From assembly GCA_963814955.1 (NCBI GenBank), contig CAWFEX010000008.1, positions 372,001-436,000 of the forward strand: a stretch of 64,000 bases of DNA, given 5' to 3'. Below are positions 19,445 to 29,103 of the stretch, piece after piece. Every line of letters starts with the position of its first letter. Position 1 is the stretch's first letter. Under the pieces are notes generated by a model. The model was given only the letters and a program-made list of their open reading frames with translations, had not been told where the DNA came from and made no database searches. Origin of the DNA: DATCJA01 sp963814955. GTDB lineage: Bacteria; Acidobacteriota; Vicinamibacteria; Vicinamibacterales; UBA2999. Position numbers and translations under genes: made by a program.

Positions 19445-20694
19445 TGGCGAGCTCCACAGAAACACTTCTGCAGGCGCCGGTTCTTGCGGGCGCCATGGCG
19501 CGCTCGGGCAAGGACGCCGACCGGATTGACGGCGTGAAGCCGCGCCTCGTCGTGGAACCGGGGAACCCGGATGAAGTCGCGGCGCTCCTCGCGTGGGCCT
19601 CGCGCGAACGGCTGTCAGTGGTGTTCCGGGGCGGCGGCAGCAAGCTTGCCTGGGGACGGCCTCCGGCCGCCATCGATCTCCTGATCGGCATGCGCGGCCT
19701 CAGCCGGGTGCTGGCCCACGCCGACGCCGACCTCACAGCGACCGTCGAGGCGGGGGCGACGCTCGAGGAGTTCAATGCGGAATTGGGCCGATCGCGACAG
19801 TGGCTGCCGATCGACGGCCCCGATGGCGCCACAGTGGGCGGCGCGATCGCCACGAACGACAGCGGTCCGCTGCGGCACCGCTACGGTACACCGCGAGATC
19901 TTCTGATTGGCGTCCAACTCGCGATGGCGGATGGTCGACTTGTGAAGGCCGGCGGCAACGTCGTCAAGAACGTGGCCGGATACGACCTCGGCAAGCTGCT
20001 GAGCGGATCATTCGGGAGTCTCGCGGCGATCGTCAGCGCAACATTCAAGCTGCTGCCCGTTCCTGTTTCGTTTCAGACGCTCATTGCCACCTTTCGAGCC
20101 CGTGATGCCGTTGCGCGTGCAGTCACGTTGCTGAGTGACAGCCAGCTCGAACCGATTGCCGTGGAAGTGCATGCGGCGCACACGCGCGACGACACGGCAC
20201 CGTACAGATTGATGGCGCGTTTCGCAGGTGCACCCGCCGCAACCGCATCGCAAGCCACCCAGGCGCTTGCGCTCGTGGGAGCCGGTGAGGTGATCACGGG
20301 CCAGGCCGAATCCGCCGCGTGGCGGCGCTACGTCGCCCGTTCCAGTGACTCGGCCGACACTGTGGTCAGACTCAACTGGCTGCCCTCCCGGCTGGCGGAG
20401 ATACTCGAGGCGGTTGAGGATCTCGGCCGTCCGATCGAGCTGATTGGCCGGGCCGCGGTTGGCGCCGGCGTGGTTCGCATCGAGGGCGATATCGAGCGCC
20501 AGGCGTCGGTGGTCGAGCAACTCCGCGCACGATCGGATCTGGTGAGCCATGTGACGGTGCGGGATGCGCCGCTCACCGTCAAGCAGCGTGTCGATGCGTG
20601 GGGACCGCTCGGTGCCGCCGGCACGGTGGCAAACGCGGTGAAACGCGCGCTCGATCCGCTCGGCATCCTCAATGCCGGCCGCGGACCGATCTAG
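19444..20694 (+). CDS. glcE: Glycolate oxidase subunit GlcE
   Basis: FAD-binding (PCMH-type) subunit of 416 residues, with FRGGGSKLAWGRPP, TVEAGATLEEFNAELG and GPDGATVGGAIATNDSGPLR at the expected places. The stretch VKAGGNVVKNVAGYDLGKLL is characteristic of GlcE. The C-terminus ends KRALDPLGILNAGR, like GlcD-family proteins. GlcE is required for the three-subunit glycolate dehydrogenase. It is translationally coupled to glcD (TGATG) and followed 42 bases later by glcF. Confidence 0.93.
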   Translation: MASSTETLLQAPVLAGAMARSGKDADRIDGVKPRLVVEPGNPDEVAALLAWASRERLSVVFRGGGSKLAWGRPPAAIDLLIGMRGLSRVLAHADADLTATVEAGATLEEFNAELGRSRQWLPIDGPDGATVGGAIATNDSGPLRHRYGTPRDLLIGVQLAMADGRLVKAGGNVVKNVAGYDLGKLLSGSFGSLAAIVSATFKLLPVPVSFQTLIATFRARDAVARAVTLLSDSQLEPIAVEVHAAHTRDDTAPYRLMARFAGAPAATASQATQALALVGAGEVITGQAESAAWRRYVARSSDSADTVVRLNWLPSRLAEILEAVEDLGRPIELIGRAAVGAGVVRIEGDIERQASVVEQLRARSDLVSHVTVRDAPLTVKQRVDAWGPLGAAGTVANAVKRALDPLGILNAGRGPI

Positions 20695-20736
20695 CGAGCA
20701 CGCGTCGGGCAAAGGGTTTCAACCACATCACCATCA

Positions 20737-22050
20737 ATGAACAGCACTTCGTCACCGGCACCCTCGGCGTTCGACAGCACCGATACACCTTCAGCGAAGT
20801 TGATCGGTGCGTGCGTCCATTGCGGCTTCTGCCTGCCGACGTGTCCCACCTACGTGTTGTGGGGCGAGGAGATGGACTCGCCTCGGGGACGCATTTATCT
20901 GATGAAGGCGGCGCTCGAGGGACGCGTCACGATGTCCCCCACGTTCGTACGGCATTTCGACACCTGCCTCGGCTGCATGGCCTGCGTCACGGCCTGTCCG
21001 TCAGGAGTCCAGTACGGGCCGCTGATCGAGCGGACGCGCGCCCAGATCGAACGGCACTATCCGCGGTCGCTCGCCGATCGGATGTTTCGCGCGTTTTTGT
21101 TCGCGCTTCTGCCGTACCCGGCCAGAATGCGTTTCGCGCTCGCCCCTCTGGCGCTTCTCTCCGGACTCGTGACCGGTCTCGAGCGTTCGGGACTGCTGAG
21201 GCTGTTGCCGCGCCGACTTCGTGCCATGGTGACGCTTGCCCCGCGCACACGGTTGCGCGCGCTATTCACGAAGATACCGGAACGGACGCCAGCTGTTGGA
21301 CCAGCACGGCTGAAAGTCGGACTGCTCACTGGATGCGTGCAACGCCTGACGTTTCCCCAGGTGAACCGCGCCACGATCAACGTGCTGGCTGCCGAGGGAT
21401 GCGCCGTTGCAGCGCCTGCCGCCCAAGGGTGCTGTGGAGCGCTGCCGCTTCACGCCGGCCGCATCGAGCAGGCGCGTGACCTCGCACGACGCACCATCGC
21501 TGCCTTCGAAGACGCTGGAGTCGACCGCGTGGTTGTCAACGCCGCTGGATGCGGCTCCTGCATGAAGGAATACGGGGAACTTTTTGCGGACGATCCGGAG
21601 TGGGCGCGGCGGGCGCGCACTTTCAGCGAGCGCGTGCGTGACGTGTGCGAACTGCTGGTCGAACTTGGTGCGCCACGAGCTGTGCGCCAGCCGATTGCCG
21701 CACGGGTGGTGTACCACGACGCGTGCCATCTTGCGCATGCGCAGCAGATTCGATCGCAGCCGCGCGCGCTGCTCGCTTCCATACCCGGCGTCGAGGTGCT
21801 CACGCCTGCTGAATCAGAGATTTGCTGCGGGAGCGCCGGGGTCTACAACCTCATAGAAACAGAAGCGGCCGAGGATCTCGGCACGCGCAAGGCGCAACAC
21901 ATCGCCTCGCTCAACCCTGACATCATTGCAACGGCCAATCCGGGCTGCATGCTGCAGATTGCGGCTTCCGGCCGGCGCCTCGGTTTCAGATGGAATATCG
22001 TGCATCCGATCGAGCTGGTGGACGCGTCGATCCGCGGCGCAAACTCATAA
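20737..22050 (+). CDS. glcF: Glycolate oxidase iron-sulfur subunit GlcF
   Basis: Protein of 437 residues with two 4Fe-4S clusters of the C-x2-C-x2-C-x3-C type: C26/C29/C32/C36 in CVHCGFCLPTCP and C77/C80/C83/C87 in CLGCMACVTACP. Two Cys-rich CCG domains follow (AQGCCGALPLHAGR and NAAGCGSCMKEYG; HDACHLAHAQQ and EICCGSAGVYN). It carries electrons from the GlcD flavin toward quinones on the inner face of the membrane. This is the last gene of glcDEF, ending at a strong inverted repeat shared with the convergent gene. Confidence 0.94.
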   Translation: MNSTSSPAPSAFDSTDTPSAKLIGACVHCGFCLPTCPTYVLWGEEMDSPRGRIYLMKAALEGRVTMSPTFVRHFDTCLGCMACVTACPSGVQYGPLIERTRAQIERHYPRSLADRMFRAFLFALLPYPARMRFALAPLALLSGLVTGLERSGLLRLLPRRLRAMVTLAPRTRLRALFTKIPERTPAVGPARLKVGLLTGCVQRLTFPQVNRATINVLAAEGCAVAAPAAQGCCGALPLHAGRIEQARDLARRTIAAFEDAGVDRVVVNAAGCGSCMKEYGELFADDPEWARRARTFSERVRDVCELLVELGAPRAVRQPIAARVVYHDACHLAHAQQIRSQPRALLASIPGVEVLTPAESEICCGSAGVYNLIETEAAEDLGTRKAQHIASLNPDIIATANPGCMLQIAASGRRLGFRWNIVHPIELVDASIRGANS

Positions 22051-22102
22051 CCACGAAGACACGAAGACCACGAACTTCGAAGCCTTCGTGTCCTTCGTGG
22101 TT
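22049..22102. terminator. Inverted repeat between convergent glcF and family B gene
   Basis: The arms AACCACGAAGACACGAAG (from 22049) and CTTCGTGTCCTTCGTGGTT (to 22102) pair with a one-base bulge. The unit CACGAAG repeats within each arm. The element overlaps the glcF stop codon and lies just beyond the 3' end of the gene on the other strand, so it can act as a bidirectional terminator. Confidence 0.7.
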
Positions 22103-22106
22103 CCGT

Positions 22107-22991
22107 TCAGCCGCGCTCGCGCGTGACCATGTGCTGGAGGTCGCGCTCGACGCACGGCAGCGCCTCTTCAATCTCCGCCCGCGGGTCGGTGTTCACCTGG
22201 CGTGTCTGCGGCCCGGTCCGCCACGGCTGCAACAGAATCGAATCGGTGACCTCGGCTTCCCACGTCAGCGTATTACCGACACGCCGCATTCGTTCGACCA
22301 CCCGCTTATCAGGGCTGGTGACCCAACCCGGCCAGCCGAGCCACTCCAATCCGTTGAAGTCGACAGTCGTAATCACCAGGGTGTCACCCTCCCATCGACC
22401 GACGGAATAGCCAAGCCACGTGCCAATCCAGTTGTCCTGAGGCGGATGGGACCGACCATCGAGGTAAATCCGCCGGCTCCGCAGCGGATACAGGAAGATC
22501 ATGTGCTTGTCGGTCTGCACAATCTCCTCGGGCATGCCGATGCGCGGCACGCCTTCGGGCATGCATTGAAACTCCGGATCCGGTGCCTGGACGCTGTGTC
22601 CGTGGACGTCGTTGAACCGGACGCGTTCCCAGTGCCTGGGCGAATACCAGGGGCGGCGCTCGCGCGGGAACACGCGCAAGGCAACGCCCGCGTCGCGCTC
22701 GAAGTCGACTGGATTGCTCGTACGGCTCGGCAGCGTCAATGCGCCTGTTTTCGGGTCGAAGCGAGCGAAGCCGCCCGGGTTAGTCGCCCCCCATGCGCGC
22801 GTCGCTACCCACACACCGCTGAAATCCGGAACGCCGTTGGATCGACGTGGCGTTTGCACCGCTTGGGTCTCGACCGCACCCCCGGGCGGCGCCGGCGGTG
22901 TCTGTGCCATCACATCGACAACCATCGCCCAAATCGCGGCAGCACAGACCGTGAGGCTGACCGTGACGTATCGCTGCCTTGACCCGTTCAT
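22107..22991 (-). CDS. Uncharacterised secreted protein, family B copy 2
   Basis: The ATG at 22989-22991 follows AGGAGC and starts a signal peptide (MNGSRQRYVTVSLTVCAAAI). The mature protein has the family B pattern seen five times in this window: NGVPDFSGVWV, NPVDFERDAGVALRVFPRE, FNDVHGHSVQAPDPEF, GVPRIGMPEEIVQTDKHM, RRIYLDGRSHPPQ, SVGRWEGDTLVITTVDFN, ERMRRVGNTLTWEAEVTDS and a C-terminal LPCVERDLQHMVTRERG. I know of no proven function for this family. Conserved Asp, Glu, His and Trp clusters suggest a lipocalin-like binding fold or an enzyme. It is the last gene of the 22-43 kb cluster and lies just downstream of a TonB receptor. Intact, about 294 residues. Confidence 0.8.
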   Translation of the reverse strand: MNGSRQRYVTVSLTVCAAAIWAMVVDVMAQTPPAPPGGAVETQAVQTPRRSNGVPDFSGVWVATRAWGATNPGGFARFDPKTGALTLPSRTSNPVDFERDAGVALRVFPRERRPWYSPRHWERVRFNDVHGHSVQAPDPEFQCMPEGVPRIGMPEEIVQTDKHMIFLYPLRSRRIYLDGRSHPPQDNWIGTWLGYSVGRWEGDTLVITTVDFNGLEWLGWPGWVTSPDKRVVERMRRVGNTLTWEAEVTDSILLQPWRTGPQTRQVNTDPRAEIEEALPCVERDLQHMVTRERG

Positions 22992-23077
22992 GTCGGTGCT
23001 CCTGCGATGGCGGAGGCCTAAAGGGCCTCCGCCTACCGGCCGCAACTTCCCTAAAAAGCTACCAGCTCCGCTACACC

Positions 23078-26060
23078 TCAAAACGCGAGACGAACGCCCA
23101 GCTGCAACACTCGCGGCCAGTACGCGATGTTCGCGTTGAACGACGGCTGACCGAAGAGCGCGTTGCTCTCGTTGGTCGTGTACGAACCGTAGTTCGCGTG
23201 GTTGAACAGGTTGAACACCTCGAACATGCCGTCCACCCTCAGCGCCCCGGCGATCGGAATCCGCTGCTGGAGCCGCATGTCCACTCGGTGAATCGGATCG
23301 CTGACGAAATTGTTGCGCGGGACAATCGACCCGTCGACGCGCAGCCGCTGCTCGGCCGCTGCGGCCCCGCCGCCGGCGCCGCTTGCCTCATCGCGGCGAT
23401 CCACGCCCGTATTCACGCTGCGGCGCTCGCCCGAGCCAAAGAAGTAGACCCCGCTCACCTGGAACCCCCGGCCCACATCCCAGATCCCGTTGGCCGTGAA
23501 GCGGTGGCGCTGATCGCTTGCCGCATACGTGTACTCGCCGCCCATGTCGGGAGCCAGCGGAAAACCGAGCGGCTGGTGATCGACGATCCCGTCGGACGCC
23601 GATGAGCCACTGCTCCCGGAGCGGCGACGCGTCCTTGAAATAGGCGAGCGTGTAGCTGCCCGAGAGCTGCCAGTTGTCGCTGTACCGCTTGGTCAGCGTG
23701 AAGTCGGTACCGTAGTAGTTGGACCACCCCGCGAGCCACTCGAAATTCACGATCCCCCAATCGGGGAACGGGCGCAGGCTGACGTTGGTAAAGGGATTGT
23801 TGGCGCCGGTCGCGGGGTTGTACGACATGTTTCCGTTGACCCCGACCTCCTCGCGCCGTCCCGCCGGTGTAATTGAAATTCACCTCGAGCGCCGTGACAG
23901 TGCGTCAGCTGCCGCTGCACGCCCACTCCCGCCTGATGGCTGTACTGCGGCGGGCGGCCGTCGTAATTGATCTCCTGCGTCAGCGACCGGTACACGCAAC
24001 CCGGCGCCGATTTGTTCACGTCGCACGCGCGCGCCACCGCCTCCAGACCGGTCGGCTTCGGCCCGCCGACCTGGCCGTCGGCGCTCGGACCGGGGCCGAA
24101 CCAGTTCGGCAGGAAGTCGGCCCGGCCGTCCGGGAAGATCTGGTTCTCGAACCTGGCGCAGTAGTTCACCTCGACCGAGCAGAGATAGCCCTGCGACTGC
24201 TGCACGCCGTCGTTTGGCTGGAATGCGAAGAAGAGCCCGTAGCCGCCCCGCAGGACGGTCCGGTCATTGACGCGAAGGTTCGCCCCAATCCGCGGCGCGA
24301 AGTTGTAATTGGCGCGGGAGCCGTTGCCGGACAGCCACGGCCGGAACTCCAGCCGCTCGTTGTTCCCGTTGCTGTCCCAATCCCAGCGCACCCCGAGATT
24401 CATCGTCAGCCGGTCGTTCATGCGCCAGTCGTCCTGCACCCAGCCCGTGAGGAGGTGGCGGGTGACATCGTAGGTGTGCTCGGTGTTCGTCAGCGAGTGC
24501 TGGACGAACCGCGTGATCGGGGTCAGGGGCTGAAGATTCCACGTGGAGGAGTCGTTCCACACCGGGAAGAGCGACGCGACATTGGCCGGCGCGTGCCCCA
24601 CCGAGGGCGTCAATCGTGCCCGTGCACCGCAGGCACCAGCGGAAGTCGTTCAGGAACCACATGTACTCGCCGCCGATCTTCATATCGTGACGACCGCGCC
24701 ATTCGTACGACGTCGTGAAGTCGTCGCGCACGTTGGCGGTGTTCTGAATGATGTTCAGCGGGTTCGCGCCGATCGTGAAGCCGCGCAGGGCGACCACGAC
24801 CGACCCGCCCTCGAGCACCGGGTGGTACGGACTGATGCTCTGCCCTTGCCAGGTGTGGACGGCCGAGCTGTCGCGCCGCTCGTAGAAGGTCGCGCCCGCC
24901 TTGATCTCGTTCACCGACCGGTTGCTGAGCACCTGCGTCAGGCTGCCGGTGTACTGGCTCGAGATTCGTCCACGCTGCCCCATGTTTGACCGGGTGTGTG
25001 GTCGAACCACCGCCCTCATGGAACCAGGCGTAGTACCAGGACCCGCGCGCCGACAATCGCGTCTGCGGCGTGATCTGGTAGTCGACGCGCCCCAGCGGCT
25101 TGTGCACGCGGTCGGTGAACGCGAGGTCCATGTTGAACGCCGGGTACGGCGTGGTCGTAGACGAATGTCTTCGGCTCGCGCTCGTACTCGTAGGCGCCGA
25201 AGAAGTGCAGCTTGTCCCGGATGATCGGGCCGCCCAGCGTGCCGCTCGTCTGCTGGTTCGAGTAGGGAAGCACGCGCTTGGCGACGAAGTCCTCCGAGTT
25301 GAACTTGTCGTTCCGGAAGTAGCCCGCAGACCGTGCCGGCGAAGGTGTTGGTCCCGGACTTGGTGATCGCGTTCACGACCATGCCCGTGGAGCGCCCCTG
25401 CGTCGCGTCAAATCGGTTGGCGACGACCTGGAACTCCGCGATCGCGTCGCGGCTCCAGTTCGGCTGCTCGTTGTCGCCGCCGGAGTGGTAGATGGTCGTG
25501 ACCTGCTGGCCGTCGACGTTGGTCTGCGAATAGCCCTGCCGGTTCTGCACGTAGCCGCCCGATTCGTTGCGGCGGGCCCCCGGCGTCAGCAGCGCAAGGT
25601 CCATCCAGTTGCGGCCGTTGATGGGCAGTTCCTCCATCTGCCGCGGGTCGATGTTGGCGCCCACGGTGGACTCAGTCGTATCGATGAGCGGCGCCTCACC
25701 GGTGACGGTCACTGTTTCCTGAAGCGCGGCAGGGGCGAGCTCGATGTTCAGACTGAGCTGCTGGCCAAGCAGCAGCTGCACGTTCGTGCGGGTAACGGTC
25801 TGGAAGCCCTGCAGCTGTGCCGTCAACCGATAAGCGCCAACGCGCACGGGCAGTCTGAAGTTTCCGGCGCCGTCGGTCACCGTCTCGAACGTGTTGCCGG
25901 TGGCCTCGTGGACTGCCGTGACCGTGACGCCAGGCAGCACAGCGCCCGTCGCGTCGGTCACAGTGCCGATCAAAACCGCTTCCTGTGCGAGGCCCGCCGC
26001 AGGCCACCCGGCGATCACCGCGATCGCGAGCACCAAGCGGCCAATACTCGATCTCGTCAT
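23078..26060 (-). CDS. TonB-dependent receptor, Oar-like (multiple frameshifts)
   Basis: The ATG at 26058-26060 follows GAGGAGG and starts a signal peptide ending AAGLAQ. The carboxypeptidase-regulatory-like domain (IGTVTDATGAVLPGVTVTAV) and plug (NIDPRQMEELPINGRNWMD) read cleanly to about 25340. The barrel then continues in alternating frames, with breaks near 25330, 25160, 24990, 24610, 23890 and 23590. Recognisable pieces include MLPYSNQQTSGTLGGPIIR, VDYQITPQTRLSARGSWYY, FRWCLRCTGTID, LRGGYGLFFAFQ, and a last strand WPRVLQLGVRLAF ending at 23078. The reconstructed length is close to 990 residues, so little is lost. With this many breaks it is either badly sequenced or decaying. It probably forms a unit with family B copy 2. 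Confidence 0.75.
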
Positions 26061-26184
26061 AGCGCCTCCTCAGTCCCAAACCCAAACGGCCATTGAAACA
26101 ACGAATGAAGGCGACGAAAGGAAGACCCGGGAAAAAGGTAGCGTATTCTAGGGACCCGGCCGCTGAACCGTCAAGGATTCTTCG

Positions 26185-26222
26185 AACAAGAAAGGCGCCC
26201 CGAGCTGTGACTCGAGGCGCCT
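26185..26222 (-). terminator. Intrinsic terminator after family A copy 2
   Basis: On the minus strand, AGGCGCC (26216-26222) with CGAG pairs with CTCG and GGCGCCT (26193-26199) around the loop TCACAG, with one mismatch, and is followed by TTTCTTGTTC. It lies 32 bases past the stop at 26254 and separates that gene from the TonB receptor, which therefore needs its own promoter in 26061-26185. Confidence 0.75.
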
Positions 26223-26253
26223 GATACCGGGTTGCTCTACGGAGCGTGAAGCT

Positions 26254-27102
26254 CTACTTGCCTGCCTTCTGCACAGCTGGCGGCACCGGCATGATGACGT
26301 ACGGATTGTAGGTATTGGTCTTGTCGATCGTCAGATCGAACACCGTTTGACCATCCACCGACATCACGGCGCGCCGTGGCATGAAGATGTCAGCTTTGTA
26401 GTCCGATTCGTTCAGGTCGGCATACTCGGAATAGTTTGTAACGTAGGCACGCCCCGCGAACGTCAGTTCCACTCGCGCCGGACGGTACATCGCATCGAGC
26501 GTGACTTTCATCGGCGTGCCATTGAGTTCACCCACGACCATGTTCACCGTCTGCTCGGGCTTGCGATTGGCGAGCGGGAACGTGACCACCGTACGACCGC
26601 CCTCGACGGTAACCTTCGCCTGGTCGCCTGCGGCGCGCGCGGCCTTTACCGCGCCCATCGGCGACATCCACAGGCGCAGGAGCCGCTGAGTGACGGTGTC
26701 CATCGCAGGAACCGCGCTGCCCCAGCCCTCCTCGAGACCCCCGCCGATCTTGTCGATTTCGTTCCAGGCATACGTGCCGCTGACCACCTGGATTTGACGA
26801 TCGCCACTTGCGGTCACCAACTCGGCGCGCATGCCGGGAAAGTCGTATGCAAACTGCACGTAGAAGCTCTTGAGCTGCACCTCCGGCCCGACACCTTTCG
26901 CGGTGACCTCACGGCTCGTGCCGCGTCCCCATACTTCGAGCGTCATCGCCGAATCGAGCTCGTTGACCGTGCGAAGCATGCCGAGACTATTCGCCATGCT
27001 GTAGAAAACCTTGGTGCGGTCCGTCTCCTGCGCATTGGCCGCTGACGCTGTCAGGGTCACTGCCATTACGACGACGCCGCATCCTGCTACGTACGTTCGC
27101 AT
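26254..27102 (-). CDS. Uncharacterised exported protein, family A copy 2
   Basis: The ATG at 27100-27102 follows GGAGG and starts a signal peptide (MRTYVAGCGVVVMAVTLTA, cleavage near ANAQE); the longer upstream frame overlaps the preceding gene and is not used. About 282 residues. Features shared with copy 1 (28076-28948): GTYAWNEIDKIGGGLE, GWGSAVPAMDTVTQRLLRLW, VDGQTVFDLTIDKTNTYNPY and a PVPPAVQKAGK end. The layout of repeated beta-strands resembles LolA-like lipoprotein-binding folds, which is a weak inference. It ends at an intrinsic terminator. Function unknown. Confidence 0.8.
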   Translation of the reverse strand: MRTYVAGCGVVVMAVTLTASAANAQETDRTKVFYSMANSLGMLRTVNELDSAMTLEVWGRGTSREVTAKGVGPEVQLKSFYVQFAYDFPGMRAELVTASGDRQIQVVSGTYAWNEIDKIGGGLEEGWGSAVPAMDTVTQRLLRLWMSPMGAVKAARAAGDQAKVTVEGGRTVVTFPLANRKPEQTVNMVVGELNGTPMKVTLDAMYRPARVELTFAGRAYVTNYSEYADLNESDYKADIFMPRRAVMSVDGQTVFDLTIDKTNTYNPYVIMPVPPAVQKAGK

Positions 27103-27161
27103 CCGCGCCTCCAGGAAACTGGCGAAAACTAATCCGTCAATCGAACAATTCCGCGACGCTG

Positions 27162-28046
27162 TTATCCGCGCTCGCGCGTGACGATGTGCTGCAAATCGCG
27201 CTCGACGCACGGCAGCGGCTCTTCGACCTCGCCCATCGGGTCGGGGTTGAGCAACCGGGTCTGCGGCCCCATCTTCCACGGCTGCAGCAGCAGCGAGTCG
27301 GTCACCTCACCCTCCCACGTGAGCATGTTGCCGACACGGCGCATCCGCTCGACGACCTTTTTGTCCGGACTCGTGTACCAACCCGGCCATCCGAGCCATT
27401 CAAGGCCGTTGAAGTCGACCGACGAGATCACCAGCGTATCGCCTTCCCAGCGCCCCACGGAGTGACCGAACCACGTGCCAAGCCACTGCTCTTCGGGAGG
27501 ATGCTCGCGCCCATCGATGTAAATCCGTCGAATGTGCAGCGGGTAGATGAAAATCATCTGGCGGTCCGTCTGAACGATCTCCTGCGGCGCACCTATGCGG
27601 GGCACGCCTGCCGGCATGCAGAGGAAGTCCGGATCCGGCGCCTGCAGCGAATGCCCGTGGACGTCATTGAACTGCACCTGCTGCCAATGCGAAGGCTTGT
27701 ACCAAGGACGCTGCTCGCGAGGGAACACACGCTGACGGACACCGGCGTCGCGCTCGAAGTCCACTGCGGTTCCGGTACGGCTGCGCAGCACGTTCGTGTA
27801 GTTGCCGCTCGCCTGGTCGAGCGCGGCTGGCGGATTGGCGTTCCGCGCACGAGTCGCCACCCAGAGACCGGTGAAATCAGGAACGCCGTTGGCCCGCTTC
27901 GGTGTCGGCTTCGACTGCGCTTCCTTGATTGCAGCCGGTGTCATGCCGCCGCCACCGCCTCCAAACTGCGCAGTCACGCTTGTGGAGGCGAGCGAGATGG
28001 CCGCAACCAGGGCACCGATGCCGCCGATCAGAAACCGCTGCTTCAT
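27162..28046 (-). CDS. Uncharacterised secreted protein, family B copy 1
   Basis: I prefer the ATG at 28044-28046 (MKQRFLIGGIGALVAAISLA, a good signal peptide) because GAGGAGC lies at the right distance upstream. An ATG at 28079 overlapping the previous stop is an alternative. The mature part starts with a Gly-rich stretch and then follows the family pattern: NGVPDFTGLWVATRAR, FNDVHGHSLQAPDPDF, RRIYIDGREHPPEE, SVGRWEGDTLVISSVDFN, LPCVERDLQHIVTRERG. It is very close to copies 2 and 3 in protein and in 3' DNA sequence, so these are recent duplicates. It lies between family A copies 1 and 2. Confidence 0.8.
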   Translation of the reverse strand: MKQRFLIGGIGALVAAISLASTSVTAQFGGGGGGMTPAAIKEAQSKPTPKRANGVPDFTGLWVATRARNANPPAALDQASGNYTNVLRSRTGTAVDFERDAGVRQRVFPREQRPWYKPSHWQQVQFNDVHGHSLQAPDPDFLCMPAGVPRIGAPQEIVQTDRQMIFIYPLHIRRIYIDGREHPPEEQWLGTWFGHSVGRWEGDTLVISSVDFNGLEWLGWPGWYTSPDKKVVERMRRVGNMLTWEGEVTDSLLLQPWKMGPQTRLLNPDPMGEVEEPLPCVERDLQHIVTRERG

Positions 28047-28075
28047 GACGCAAACGCTCCTCGCAACAAAGAATG

Positions 28076-28948
28076 TCATTTGCCGGCCGCCTTCTGCACG
28101 CTCTCCGGAACCGGCATGAGAACGTACGGATTGTAGGTGTTGGTCTTCTGAATCGTGAGGTCCAGCACGGATTGCCCGTCAACCGTTTGAACGATCCGTG
28201 CCGGCGTGTAGACGTCGGATTTGTAGTCTGCCTCGTTCAGGTCGCCGTACTCGGCATAAGTGGTCACGTAGACGCGATCGCGGTACCGAACCTCGGTACG
28301 CGCCGGCCGGTAGAGAGAATCGAGCGTGAGTTTCACTGGCGTGCCTTCGAGCTGCCCGACGACCAGGTTCGCGGTTGTCATCGGTTTGCCGGCCGTGAAC
28401 GGGAATGTCACCACGACGGCGCCGTTTTCCATGGTGACCTGCGCCTTCCCACTCGCGGTCGCGGCAGCCTTGTAAAGACCGATCGGCGTCGTCCAGAGAC
28501 GCAACAGCCGCTCCGTCACCATATCCATCGCCGGAACGGCACTTCCCCATCCCGGCTGGAGCCCGCCCCCAATCTTGTCGATCTCGTTCCACGCGAAGGT
28601 ACCGCTGACGACCTGAATCTCCCGCTGTCCGTCGGCACGCACGATATCGAGGCGCATGCCGGGAAAGTCGTAGCCGATCTGACCGTGTACGCTCTTGAGC
28701 TGAACTTGCGGGCCGATGCCCTTTGGAGTGACCTCACGCATCGTACCCGTGGCCCAGAACTCAATGGCGAGGACCGAGTCTTCGTTCTGAGTGCCACGGA
28801 GAAGGCCGAGACCCAGCGGGTTGCGGAATCCGCCGCCGCCACCAGCCATCCTGAAGAGGACCTGCTTCAGGTCGGTCGCCTGCTGCGCACCGACCGCCGG
28901 CGATGCCATGACCATGGCCGTCGCAATGGCTGCTGCGTACCCTCGCAT
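28076..28948 (-). CDS. Uncharacterised exported protein, family A copy 1
   Basis: The start is ATG 28946-28948 (MRGYAAAIATAMVMASPAVG, signal peptide), preceded by GAGGAGGGG. The 290-residue protein matches the gene at 26254-27102 over its whole length: GTFAWNEIDKIGGGLQPGWG, AVPAMDMVTERLLRLW, LEGTPVKLTLDSLYRPAR and TIQKTNTYNPYVLMPVP. Near the N-terminus it has a Gly-rich insert (RMAGGGGGFRNPLG) absent from copy 2. It is followed at once by family B copy 1 with overlapping or near-overlapping ends, so A and B are probably co-expressed. Role unknown. Confidence 0.8.
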   Translation of the reverse strand: MRGYAAAIATAMVMASPAVGAQQATDLKQVLFRMAGGGGGFRNPLGLGLLRGTQNEDSVLAIEFWATGTMREVTPKGIGPQVQLKSVHGQIGYDFPGMRLDIVRADGQREIQVVSGTFAWNEIDKIGGGLQPGWGSAVPAMDMVTERLLRLWTTPIGLYKAAATASGKAQVTMENGAVVVTFPFTAGKPMTTANLVVGQLEGTPVKLTLDSLYRPARTEVRYRDRVYVTTYAEYGDLNEADYKSDVYTPARIVQTVDGQSVLDLTIQKTNTYNPYVLMPVPESVQKAAGK

Positions 28949-29103
28949 CCGCCCCTCCTCAGTCCTGACCGCGTTCCGGAATGACGTGTGCCAGCCTGCG
29001 AGCGTACGTCGCGGTCAGGCGCCTGTCAGCGTGGTGCACAGCCGGAGGAGCAACCCTTCTTCACAAGGAGCTGCTCGCCGGCGCGCGATCCCGCCTGACC
29101 GTC

